A stretch of 64,000 nucleotides of DNA from Alicyclobacillus acidocaldarius subsp. acidocaldarius Tc-4-1 (GTDB lineage Bacteria > Bacillota > Bacilli > Alicyclobacillales > Alicyclobacillaceae): contig NC_017167.1 of assembly GCF_000219875.1 (NCBI RefSeq), positions 2,503,361 to 2,567,360 on the forward strand, given 5' to 3'. Below, piece after piece: positions 16,529 to 24,609 of this stretch. Below the pieces are notes generated by a model. That model did not search any database and was not told the origin of the DNA. It was given only the letters and a program-made list of their open reading frames with translations. Both the position numbers and the translations under genes were made by a program. How positions within the stretch are numbered: position 1 is the first letter of the stretch; each line of letters opens with the position of its first letter.

Positions 16529-17917
16529 TTGGATGCCATTCGCGAGGTCGAGAGCTACCTGGAGCGGGAGCGCGACGCGCTGCTCGAGGAACTGAAGGAA
16601 CTCCTGTCCATCCCGAGCGTGAGCGCCCTGAGCGAACACCGCGGCGACGTCAGGCGCGCGGCGGAGTGGATTGCCGGGCGGCTGAAGTCCACCGGCTTCG
16701 AACACGTGCAACTCATGGAGACAGGCGGCCACCCGCTCGTATACGCCGACTGGCTCCACGCGGACGGCCAGCCCACCGTGCTCGTCTACGGGCACTACGA
16801 CGTGCAGCCGGTCGATCCCGTCGAGCTGTGGGAATCGCCGCCGTTCACGCCGACCGTGCGCGGCAACAAGCTGTACGCGCGGGGCGCGAGCGACGACAAG
16901 GGTCCCACGTTTCTGCACATCGCCGTCCTCTCCGCCATGCTGAAGGTGCACGGACGCCTGCCCGTGAACGTGAAGTTCTGCATCGAGGGCGAGGAGGAGG
17001 TGGGTTCCGCCCACCTGCACAGCTTCCTCGAGCGGACGCGGGACCAGTTTCGGGCGGATCTCGTCCTCATCTCCGACACCACGCTGGTTGGACCCAACCA
17101 GCCCGCCGTCGTGTACGGCCTGCGCGGCCTTGCCGCGGCGCAAATTGACGTCCGCACGGCTGCATCCGACCTCCACTCGGGTCTCTACGGCGGCGCCGTG
17201 CCGAATGCCGCCCGGACCGTGGCCGAGATTGTCGCGAGCTTCCACCGGCCGGACGGCAGCGTGGCCGTCGAGGGATTTTACGATCGCGTCCGCCCGCTCA
17301 CCGAAGCCGAACGGGAGGAGTTCGCCAAGCTGGGGCACGACGAAGAGGCACTCAAGCGCTCCCTGCAGCTCGCGGATCTCTGGGGCGAGCCCGGATACAC
17401 CGCGCTCGAGCGGATGTGCGCGCGGCCGACGCTCGAAGTGAACGGCATCTGGGGCGGCTTCCAGGGCGAAGGCACGAAGACCGTCATCCCCTGCGAGGCG
17501 CACGCGAAGATTACCTGCAGGCTCGTGCCGGATCAAGATCCGCAGGAGATCCTGGACCTCATTGAACGGCACGTGCAAGCGCATGCGCCGAAGGGTGCGC
17601 GCGTCACGTTCGTGCGCCAGGACGGAGGCAAGCCGTACGTCGCGCCCTACGATCACCCGGCGCTTCAGCTCGCCGCTTCCGCCTACGAGCACGCGTACGG
17701 CCAAAAGGCCGTGTTCACGCGCATGGGCGGGTCCATCCCCGTGGTGGAGACGTTCTCGACGCTCCTGCACATCCCCATCGTCATGATGGGCTTCAGCCTG
17801 AACGACGAGAACTTCCACGCGCCCAACGAGCACTTCTCGCTCGACAACTTCGACAAGGGCCTGCGGACACTGACGTACTACTACCATCAACTGCCCGCGG
17901 CCATGCGCGGTCGCTGA
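16529..17917 (+). CDS. M20 family dipeptidase
   Basis: This 462-residue zinc peptidase shows all metal ligands in order: His in VYGHYDVQPVDP, Asp in GASDDKGP, catalytic Glu and ligand in CIEGEEEVGS, Asp in LISDTTL and the last His in APNEHFSLDNF. The dimerisation (lid) domain lies between. TTG 16529, ten bases after GAGGAG, starts the protein (LDAIREVESYLEREREA region); no ATG or GTG fits better. It resembles cytosolic non-specific dipeptidases and probably recycles peptides. It is convergent with codY. Confidence 0.9.
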   Translation: MDAIREVESYLERERDALLEELKELLSIPSVSALSEHRGDVRRAAEWIAGRLKSTGFEHVQLMETGGHPLVYADWLHADGQPTVLVYGHYDVQPVDPVELWESPPFTPTVRGNKLYARGASDDKGPTFLHIAVLSAMLKVHGRLPVNVKFCIEGEEEVGSAHLHSFLERTRDQFRADLVLISDTTLVGPNQPAVVYGLRGLAAAQIDVRTAASDLHSGLYGGAVPNAARTVAEIVASFHRPDGSVAVEGFYDRVRPLTEAEREEFAKLGHDEEALKRSLQLADLWGEPGYTALERMCARPTLEVNGIWGGFQGEGTKTVIPCEAHAKITCRLVPDQDPQEILDLIERHVQAHAPKGARVTFVRQDGGKPYVAPYDHPALQLAASAYEHAYGQKAVFTRMGGSIPVVETFSTLLHIPIVMMGFSLNDENFHAPNEHFSLDNFDKGLRTLTYYYHQLPAAMRGR

Positions 17918-17981
17918 ATCGGCACACGCAAACAGGCGGTCGATCCCGCCGCGGGGACTCGGCCGCCTGATCTCATCCGCC

Positions 17982-18770
17982 TCATCGCTCGAATTGGCGG
18001 TTGATCTCCTCTTCCACGTAAGGATTCAGGATGCGGAGGTGCGTGCCCTTCATGCCGAGCGAGCGGCTTTCGATGGTGCCCGCGCTCTCCAGCTTCCGAA
18101 TACTGTTGACAATCACCGAGCGCGTCACGCCGTGCTGATCCGCAATCTGGCTGCTCACCACAATGCCCTCCGGCGAGTTGCGAACCGCGTCCAGCAGGTA
18201 CTTGGCGGCCTGCAGCTCGGAGAAGCTGAGCGATTCCACCGCCAGATGGGCGAGCGCGCGCTGCCGGCTCTCCTCTTCCTTCTGCTGTTGCCGGGAGTGC
18301 ACAATCTCGAGCGCCACGACTGTCGCCGCGTACTCGGCCAGGATCTGGTCGTCCTCGTTGAACGGCCGCTGGGACCTCGCGAACAGCAGCGTGCCCTGGC
18401 GCTCGCGCGCCCCGATGATGGGCGTGATCATCAGGTGCTTGGAGCGGAACGACTCGTTCTCCTCAGGGGAGAACACGTAGAGCGGCTTCTTCTGCTCGTC
18501 CGTCAGATTGGCAATCGTCTGCTCGATGCGCAGCAGGTGTTTGTTGAAGTCGCCCGGGAACCGCTGTTCCCGCGTCATGATGTTCAGCCACTCCTCGGTC
18601 AGCTCATGCTCCGCCACGCCATAGCCGAGGATCTTGCCCTTGCGCCCCACGATGTACACGTTCGACTGCATGAGGCGGCTCAAAAATTCCGCGACTTCTT
18701 GAAATTCCACCTGCTCGTTCGAGCGGTGCAACAGTTGTCCAAGTTCTTGTACCTGTTCCAACAAACTCAC
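17982..18770 (-). CDS. codY: global nutrient regulator CodY
   Basis: GTP- and branched-chain-amino-acid-responsive repressor of stationary-phase and nitrogen genes in Firmicutes. The 262-residue protein has an N-terminal GAF-type ligand domain (NVYIVGRKGKILGYGV to ILAEYAATVVALEI) and a C-terminal winged HTH whose recognition helix TRSVIVNSIRKLESAGTIES matches Bacillus CodY. GTG 18770 is chosen: AAGGTGA lies seven bases upstream and the N-terminus (MSLLEQVQELGQLL) then aligns with Bacillus. ATG 18800 has no site. It is monocistronic here, not next to hslUV/xerC as in Bacillus. Confidence 0.94.
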   Translation of the reverse strand: MSLLEQVQELGQLLHRSNEQVEFQEVAEFLSRLMQSNVYIVGRKGKILGYGVAEHELTEEWLNIMTREQRFPGDFNKHLLRIEQTIANLTDEQKKPLYVFSPEENESFRSKHLMITPIIGARERQGTLLFARSQRPFNEDDQILAEYAATVVALEIVHSRQQQKEEESRQRALAHLAVESLSFSELQAAKYLLDAVRNSPEGIVVSSQIADQHGVTRSVIVNSIRKLESAGTIESRSLGMKGTHLRILNPYVEEEINRQFER

Positions 18771-19079
18771 GATCTCGTCACCTTGTCCTTCCTCCGGCAT
18801 CCGCCGGCGTTTTGTACCTTCCCTGACCGCCAGGCCACGAGGGCGGCGGGATCTCCCACGCACTCCGCATTCGCAGAATTGTCTCTGATGTTCAAATTAT
18901 CACCATAACACAGACAATTTATCCACGCGTAATGAGCTTACTAGACCATTGTCCACTTGTCAAATGAACAAACTGCGACAAACACTCCGCGCCTACGCGG
19001 GTGTCTGCCGCAGCTCATCGCCTGCGAGAACCAGTTTGCACCAAACACTGGTCTTTATGCAAGTGGAGCTAACACACCG

Positions 19080-19403
19080 TTACGATTTCCCGCTCTCGGC
19101 GGGCTTTCCATACAGCCGATCCAAGATGATGCGATATCCGTCCGCTCCGTAATGCAAACAGCGCTTGACGCGGCTGATGGTCGCGGTGCTCGCACCCGTC
19201 GCCTCTTCGATGGCGTGATACGTGGCGCCCTCGCGAAGCATCCGCGCCACGGCAAATCGCTGCGCCAGCGACTCCACTTCTCCCACCGTGCACAGATCCT
19301 CGAAAAAGCGGTAACACTCGTCCTCGTTCTGAAGCGCCAGGATGGCGCGGAACAGTTCGCGCACCTCGGATTCGTTCAGCCTCTCGAGCGCCATGTGCTT
19401 CAT
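19080..19403 (-). CDS. YerC/YecD-type TrpR-related regulator
   Basis: This 107-residue helical protein has a TrpR-like HTH: VESLAQRFAVARMLREGATY followed by EEATGASTATISRVKRCLHY, the typical YerC text. In Firmicutes the family is conserved and poorly studied. ATG 19403 is preceded by GAAGGATG only weakly. The gap to codY (18771-19079) has two hairpins: ACAC.CCGCG/CGCGG.GTGT at 18982-19004, perhaps a terminator for this gene, and ACCAGTTTG/CAAAC.ACTGGT near 19030. There is no gene in it. Confidence 0.85.
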   Translation of the reverse strand: MKHMALERLNESEVRELFRAILALQNEDECYRFFEDLCTVGEVESLAQRFAVARMLREGATYHAIEEATGASTATISRVKRCLHYGADGYRIILDRLYGKPAESGKS

Positions 19404-19580
19404 CCTTCACTGCTGTGACGTACCAAAGTCAGTGTAGCAAAATGGCGCTTTCATGACTAGGTGTGGGCGCGGCCGGACGGATTCCCAGGGGGCAGCGGTC
19501 TCCTCCATCGCGGCGATGAATGTTCACCGCCGAGCACGCCCACCGCACGCCCACCGCACGTCCCGGCGCCGCCAAAGCGC

Positions 19581-20120
19581 TCAGGACGAATGGTTCACGA
19601 GCAGCGAGGGTTTTTTGGCCTGGCTCGAGACCACGAGCTTGTCCCACATGCCCGCGAGCGCATGCCCCGGAACGGCACACACGAGCGCGAAGTTCCCCGC
19701 CCGAGAAGCGGTGAACTCCACGTTTTCCGCCGCGCCCTTCGGGCTTCCCTCGGATGGATTCGGGGTTTCGGCGCCCGGAAAAGCGAGCAGGCTCGAGTCG
19801 AAGCTGCCGCGGTCGTAATCGCCCTCAGGGACCACCATGGCGCTGTGGGGCGTGAAACTCGCATTTCGGAAGTGAATCTGGACGCGCCAGCCCACAGGCA
19901 CCACGAGCGTCATCTCGCCGTTCGCGTAGCCGTCGAAATTCATGCCGCCGTTTTCACCGCCGTCGCCAGCAATCACCGTCCACTCGACCAGGCGATGCGC
20001 GGCGTTCCAGGTGACGAGCGGAGCCTGTGGTTTCGAAGGCTGGGATGTGGTCCCGCACCCCGCACAAACCATCGCCGCCGCAACCACAGCCAAAACACTG
20101 CGCGTGCGCATTCGTTTCAT
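19581..20120 (-). CDS. sulfocyanin-like blue copper lipoprotein
   Basis: This 179-residue protein starts with a lipoprotein signal (lipobox VCAGC, Cys22), so it is anchored outside the membrane. The cupredoxin domain carries NFDGYANGEMTLVVPVGW, as in archaeal sulfocyanin, and a complete type 1 copper set: His92 (FTPHSAM), Cys148 and His153 (VCAVPGH) and Met158 (AGMWDKL). Sulfocyanins are acid-stable electron carriers of respiratory chains in Sulfolobus, Thermoplasmata and some iron oxidisers. The gene is divergent from a multicopper oxidase, the likely redox partner. Other possible starts differ by only a few residues. Confidence 0.85.
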   Translation of the reverse strand: MKRMRTRSVLAVVAAAMVCAGCGTTSQPSKPQAPLVTWNAAHRLVEWTVIAGDGGENGGMNFDGYANGEMTLVVPVGWRVQIHFRNASFTPHSAMVVPEGDYDRGSFDSSLLAFPGAETPNPSEGSPKGAAENVEFTASRAGNFALVCAVPGHALAGMWDKLVVSSQAKKPSLLVNHSS

Positions 20121-20420
20121 CCGCCTTTCCGAAGGACCGACTATTATGTCCATGGTAGCACGGGTCGATGTTCCGCGCATCCCACCGCCCGCCTGGAGCG
20201 GAGGACGTTTGGAGCATTGGTCGTCCGGAAGCGGTCGAGGTTCCGCCGATGGCCACGCAACCAGGGACAGATAGATAGAGAGAGAGATCAAGCTTTACAA
20301 ATCGGCGAATTCGTCGCCATGAACCAGCCGCCCTCGACCCCTACGCGTTGATCCGCGCCAGACCTGGGCTTAAGATGACGCACGACGGCAGACGAGAAAG
20401 GGAAGACAGGAGGTGCGAAG

Positions 20421-22148
20421 GTGCGGCGCAGAGCGAAGCTCAGCATTGCTGCAGGAGCGGCGGCGCTGGCGGTGGCGGTCGGCGCGGTGGGCGTTTACGA
20501 AGCACATCGCGGGACGGCGACCCAGGCCATCGATGCCCCGCTCGCCCGCGTGCCCGGGCCCGGCGGAACGTATACGCCGGTCAGCGCGTTTGAGCCGCGG
20601 GTTCCCCAAGGCGCGCGGGTCGACCACTTCACGCTGACCGCCGAGTACCGGACCCTGACGTTCGGTGGCGAAACCCTGCGGGCGATGACCTTCAACGGCA
20701 CGGCGCCTGGCCCGCTGCTCATGACGCACCAAGGCGACGTGGTGGAGGTCACAGTGCACAATCGCCTGTCGGTGCCTTTGACGGTGCATTGGCACGGCAT
20801 CCCGGTCCCAGCCGCCGAAGACGGCGTGCCGGGTGTCACGCAGAACCCCATCCCGCCAGGAGGTTCGTACACGTACGAGTTTGTGGCGACCGAGCCCGGA
20901 ACGTACTGGTACCATTCGCACGACGACAGTTTCGAAGAGGTGGGACTGGGACTCTACGGCGCCATCGTCGTCCTGCCCAAGCACCCGCTGTATCCGGCTC
21001 AGCGAGACTACACGCTGGTCCTGCACGAATGGTCGAACGCGTCCACCGCCAAGGCCATGATGGCGAACCTCGCCTCCGGCGCGCGGGATGCGGGCTCCGC
21101 CGGTGGCATGATGAGCCAGGGCATGATGAGCGGTGCGGGCTCGATGGGCGACATGGGCATGATGGAATCTGCCGCAGGGAACCAGGCGAGCACCTCCATG
21201 CTGCACGTGCTACCAGGGCCTCCCCTCCGCACGGGCAGCTTCGCGCCGACAACCGACGACTACGCAGCCCTCGACGAAATGGCGGGCATGTACGGCACCT
21301 TCACCGTCAATCAGAACGCGGACGGCACCACCGTCTTGCCCGCCAAACCGGGCGATCTCGTCCGCCTCCGCATCGTGAACAGCGGCAACATGACGCACCT
21401 GTTGACCCTCATCGGCGCGCCCTTTCGCGTCGTGGCGCTCGATGGGCACGACATCGCCAACCCCGGCTGGCTGAAAGGCGTCCTGCTCCCCATCGGCGCG
21501 GCCGAGCGCTACGACGTGGAATTCCGCGTTCCACCGTCCGGCGCCGCGTACCTCGTATGTGCCGATCCCGACGCCACCGCGCGCCAGGAACTGCGTGCGG
21601 CCATCGGCGAGCCCAGGGCATGGTCCGCGTTCCGCCCCGTTCCCGAGGCCGAACTGGAGCATGAGCCCTGGTTCGACTTCACCGACTACGGCCGCGGCCG
21701 TCTTCCCGGCGAGACCGTCTTCCGCCTCCATCAGGCGTATCAGGTCCGGTACAACATGAAACTCACGGTCGGCATGTCGCAGACCGGCATGGTCTACGCC
21801 ATCAACGGGCGCGTGTTTCCAAACATCCCGCCTATCATCGTGCACAAAGGCGACGCGGTGCTCGTGCACATCGTGAACGACAGCCCCTACATTCACCCGA
21901 TGCACCTGCATGGTCACGACTTTCAGGTGCTGACCCGGGATGGACGGCCGGTCCAAGGGAGCCCCATCTTCCTCGACACGCTGAACGTCTTTCCCGGCGA
22001 GTCGTACGATATCGCGATTCGCGCCGACAACCCCGGACTTTGGATGTTCCACTGTCACGATCTCGAACACGCCGCATCCGGCATGGACGTCATCGTCCAG
22101 TATGCGGGCATGACGGATCCTTATCCGATGAATGAAATGTCGGAATAA
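20421..22148 (+). CDS. multicopper oxidase, methionine-rich
   Basis: This 575-residue exported oxidase (signal anchor in residues 1-26) has the four copper-binding motifs HWHGIPV, WYHSHDD, HPMHLHGH and HCHDLEHAASGM, that is one type 1 and a type 2/3 trinuclear centre. A Met-rich insertion around residues 233-256 (GGMMSQGMMSGAGSMGDMGM) resembles those of Cu(I)-oxidising CueO/CopA-like enzymes. GTG 20421 lies seven bases after AGGAGGT. It is probably a cuprous or metal oxidase, or laccase, outside the cell. A hemerythrin gene follows after 35 bases, likely in the same transcript. Confidence 0.92.
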   Translation: MRRRAKLSIAAGAAALAVAVGAVGVYEAHRGTATQAIDAPLARVPGPGGTYTPVSAFEPRVPQGARVDHFTLTAEYRTLTFGGETLRAMTFNGTAPGPLLMTHQGDVVEVTVHNRLSVPLTVHWHGIPVPAAEDGVPGVTQNPIPPGGSYTYEFVATEPGTYWYHSHDDSFEEVGLGLYGAIVVLPKHPLYPAQRDYTLVLHEWSNASTAKAMMANLASGARDAGSAGGMMSQGMMSGAGSMGDMGMMESAAGNQASTSMLHVLPGPPLRTGSFAPTTDDYAALDEMAGMYGTFTVNQNADGTTVLPAKPGDLVRLRIVNSGNMTHLLTLIGAPFRVVALDGHDIANPGWLKGVLLPIGAAERYDVEFRVPPSGAAYLVCADPDATARQELRAAIGEPRAWSAFRPVPEAELEHEPWFDFTDYGRGRLPGETVFRLHQAYQVRYNMKLTVGMSQTGMVYAINGRVFPNIPPIIVHKGDAVLVHIVNDSPYIHPMHLHGHDFQVLTRDGRPVQGSPIFLDTLNVFPGESYDIAIRADNPGLWMFHCHDLEHAASGMDVIVQYAGMTDPYPMNEMSE

Positions 22149-22183
22149 CGGAAGCCCGGAAGCCACACAAGGGAGGACTGAAC

Positions 22184-22657
22184 ATGGGAAAACGCCGCCA
22201 CGAGGCGCTGCAGCCGCTGTCTCGCCATCACCACTACGCGCTCGTCGTCGCCATGCACCTCACCCGCCGGGAACAGCCTATCGAGTTGCTCCTTCGCGAG
22301 CTTCGCCAGTTCTGGGAACACGGAGGACAAGCGCACTTCCGGGAAGAGGAAGAGGTCCTGCTTCCCGCCTACGCCAAATATGGTTCGCTCGATCGCGGCG
22401 AGATCGCGCAGATGCTTCTCGATCACGTCAAGATCCGGAGCCTGGTGAGCCGCGCGCTCGAAGACGGCGACGCATCCGTGCTGGTGGAATTGGGCACCAT
22501 CCTACGGGCGCACGTCCATCTTGAGGAACAGGTCATCTTTCCGCTCATCGAAGAGACGCTTCAAGAACCGGACCTGACGCGCCTCGCCCCTTTCTTCGAA
22601 GAGCATCGGGCGTCGTCGCCGTACGCTCGGCAAGGCGAACCGCAGGAGCGCACATGA
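22184..22657 (+). CDS. hemerythrin HHE-domain protein
   Basis: This 157-residue four-helix di-iron protein shows RHHHYALVVAMHL, HFREEEEVLLPAY, LLDHVKIRSLV and HVHLEEQVIFPLIEE, supplying the expected His and Glu/Asp ligands. ATG 22184 follows GGGAGGACTGAAC. Members bind O2 or NO, or deliver iron. Placement right after the multicopper oxidase suggests a role in metal or oxidative stress. The stretch 22658-22757 is GC-rich and holds no gene. Confidence 0.85.
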   Translation: MGKRRHEALQPLSRHHHYALVVAMHLTRREQPIELLLRELRQFWEHGGQAHFREEEEVLLPAYAKYGSLDRGEIAQMLLDHVKIRSLVSRALEDGDASVLVELGTILRAHVHLEEQVIFPLIEETLQEPDLTRLAPFFEEHRASSPYARQGEPQERT

Positions 22658-22757
22658 GGTGCGCGGACACGGCGGTGGACCCTGCCGAATCCGGGCGCGG
22701 GAATCGGCCGGGCGGACGGCCCGCCGCCTTCGTCCCTTCCCGTCTCTGAACCGCTGC

Positions 22758-22949
22758 TCAGCGCTTCAGCGTCCGAATGACCTCGAGGAGATGATCGATC
22801 TCGTCCATGCGCGCCCGGCGTTCCTCCGCCCCACCCGCAAATTCGTCGGGATCGCTCTCCTCCAGCTTGTGCCGCCGGTGCTCGAGCGCCCTCGTCACGT
22901 GCCGGATGGCATCCTGGTAGCCGCGTTCGGCTTCGGTCTCCACACCCAT
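22758..22949 (-). CDS. small charged helical protein
   Basis: This 63-residue protein starts at ATG 22949 about ten bases after GAGGAG (an in-frame start at 23033 lacks a site). Nearly all of it is predicted helix with many charged residues: GYQDAIRHVTRALEHRRHKL, then ARMDEIDHLLEVIRTLKR. There is no TM segment and no family is recognised. It might be a regulatory or nucleoid-related small protein, but there is no direct evidence. Confidence 0.5.
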   Translation of the reverse strand: MGVETEAERGYQDAIRHVTRALEHRRHKLEESDPDEFAGGAEERRARMDEIDHLLEVIRTLKR

Positions 22950-23060
22950 CCCCCGTTTCTCCTCGAACGTGGCGCCAAACCGCTTCCCGCGTATGCGGGC
23001 TTCGGCGCGCCTCCTGCTCGTAGCATACACCAACGAGGAACGCCTGTGGGCCGCAGCGGA

Positions 23061-23309
23061 TCAGGCGTTTTCTCCGCCGGGATGGCGCGGGATATCGCCT
23101 TTGTCCGTGCGCGCATCGCCCCACAGGTCGCTCAGACTGACGCCGAGCGCCTCTGCGATGAGCCCGAGCTTCGCCGCGTTGCTGCCCCGCGCGCCCGACT
23201 CGATGGCATAAATGTAGCTCACGCTCACGCCAGCCCGCTCCGCCAACTCCCGTACTGACAAGCCGCGCAATTTGCGATAGTATCGTAAGCGTTGGGCAAG
23301 TTCCGCCAC
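23061..23309 (-). CDS. small XRE-family regulator
   Basis: This 82-residue protein is essentially only an HTH_3 domain: LAQRLRYYRKLRGLSVRELA, SVSYIYAIESGARGS and ALGVSLSDLW. GTG 23309, eight bases after GGAG, is preferred to GTG 23318. The tail is short and polar (TDKGDIPRHPGGENA). Such proteins act as simple repressors. It is divergent from the GNAT gene with about 95 bases between, so it could control that gene. Confidence 0.75.
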   Translation of the reverse strand: MAELAQRLRYYRKLRGLSVRELAERAGVSVSYIYAIESGARGSNAAKLGLIAEALGVSLSDLWGDARTDKGDIPRHPGGENA

Positions 23310-23405
23310 GCGAACCACTCCGTTACATTTCTGCGATTGAGAAAATCATATCAGAATTTGTGGCTGGGCGGTAGTGGGATTTTACGATGGAAGAAGGAGA
23401 TCCGC

Positions 23406-23972
23406 GTGAACACGGGAGGCCGTGAGGCGTGCCGCCTGTCTGTGAACGACTGGGAAGCCCTTGAACCCCTCTACCTGCGGTGGGCTGGCGATCCCGGCTG
23501 GCCGACGGACGCCCGCGCGCGCAGTGCGTGGAACCGCCTCGTCCAGACCTGGCAGGTGGGAGCCTGGCTCGGCGATGCCGCGGTGGCCGTCGCGAAAGAG
23601 GGCAGCGAACCGGTGGGATACGCGGCGCTGACGCTCGCCGTAGACCATCACCCGGCGCTCGGGCGCGCGATGGAGGTGGGCACGTTCGTCGCGCCGACGC
23701 ACCGCGGAACAGGCGTCAACCGACAGCTCAAGCGGTGGTCCGCCGAAGAGGCGGCGCGCTTCGGCGCGCAGTGGCTGGCTGCCTGCATCCCGGTGTCCAA
23801 CGAGCGGGCGGCCCGCGCGTTTCTCAAAGCGTTTCCCAACGCCGTGGCGTACGAAGCGGCAGATCCGAGCGCCGGCCCGTGGCGGGACTACGTCAAGCAG
23901 CGTGCCTTTGCCTCCGGTGAGCCCGTCCGCCTGTACGTCGTACCCTTGCACAGCGATTCACACGGCACGTGA
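23406..23972 (+). CDS. GNAT family N-acetyltransferase
   Basis: This 188-residue protein has the acetyl-CoA site pattern MEVGTFVAPTHRGTGVNRQL (motif A, HRGTGV) followed by helix text LKRWSAEEAARFGAQWL. The N-terminal half (residues 10-60) is acidic and variable. GTG 23406 follows AAGGAGATCCGC. The substrate is unknown. The stop at 23972 lies just before the control region of the next XRE gene. Confidence 0.78.
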   Translation: MNTGGREACRLSVNDWEALEPLYLRWAGDPGWPTDARARSAWNRLVQTWQVGAWLGDAAVAVAKEGSEPVGYAALTLAVDHHPALGRAMEVGTFVAPTHRGTGVNRQLKRWSAEEAARFGAQWLAACIPVSNERAARAFLKAFPNAVAYEAADPSAGPWRDYVKQRAFASGEPVRLYVVPLHSDSHGT

Positions 23973-24000
23973 TTGATCTGGCGCGCCGTTTTGTCTACAT

Positions 24001-24018
24001 TTGTGTAAAGGTCACACA
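24001..24018 (+). promoter_or_regulatory. operator-like inverted repeat before an XRE gene
   Basis: TGTGT and ACACA flank AAAGGT/C in TTGTGTAAAGGTCACACA, directly upstream of the XRE gene at 24050. It is a candidate autoregulatory site, based on symmetry only. Confidence 0.4.
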
Positions 24019-24049
24019 GTTGTGGACACCGCGGAAGGGAGCTTGGCCC

Positions 24050-24529
24050 ATGAGCCTTGGACAGCGCCTCCGCCGCCTGCGCGAGGAGCGCGGGTTGACG
24101 TTGGCACAGGTTGCGACCGCCGCCGGGCTTTCGGTGAGCCACCTTAGCGCCATCGAAAACGGGACGCGCCGCAATCCGTCCTTTCACATCGTGGCTCGCA
24201 TCGCACGCGTGTACGGCGTGCCCGTCGATTCGCTGGTGGAAGAGGAGGACAAGCGGCCGGGCGCTCCGCAGGGCGCGAACGTGGAGTACCAAGGGCCCTC
24301 GACGCCGTATCTCGAGATGGCGCGGCGGCTGGCGGAGGCCGACGCCCTGTCCCACCCCGCGCGACTGCTCGAGGTCATCGCCGCCCTGCTTCGCGAGCGA
24401 GAACAGGCCTACGAAGCGGGCGCGTCCGGTCCGAAGAACGGAAACGAGAAAAAGGAAGAGGGCGCGAAGGAGGGCCGAGAGGCAAAGCGCAAGCCCGCAC
24501 CGACGGACGACCGAAACAACAACGATTGA
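24050..24529 (+). CDS. XRE-family regulator
   Basis: This 159-residue protein has an N-terminal HTH (residues 4-60: LGQRLRRLREERGLTLAQVA, SVSHLSAIENGTRRNPS) and a central helical part (YLEMARRLAEADALSHPARL). The long tail (about 125-159) is strongly charged and Lys/Glu-rich and is probably disordered. ATG 24050 follows GGAAGGGAG. It resembles SinR/SlrR-like Firmicute regulators in layout. It converges on the herA-nurA-methyltransferase operon, separated by 80 bases with no clear terminator. Confidence 0.8.
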   Translation: MSLGQRLRRLREERGLTLAQVATAAGLSVSHLSAIENGTRRNPSFHIVARIARVYGVPVDSLVEEEDKRPGAPQGANVEYQGPSTPYLEMARRLAEADALSHPARLLEVIAALLREREQAYEAGASGPKNGNEKKEEGAKEGREAKRKPAPTDDRNNND

Positions 24530-24609
24530 CCCCGCCGCCAGGGCGACGAACTAGAAAGGGGCCCTCGGCAATCGCGTCATGCAGAGACCACGGTGCGCGA
24601 CACGCGCGT

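Noticed and set aside
23061-24529. XRE regulator cluster as the edge of a prophage
   Set aside because: No integrase, terminase, capsid or lysis genes nearby and no base-composition break.
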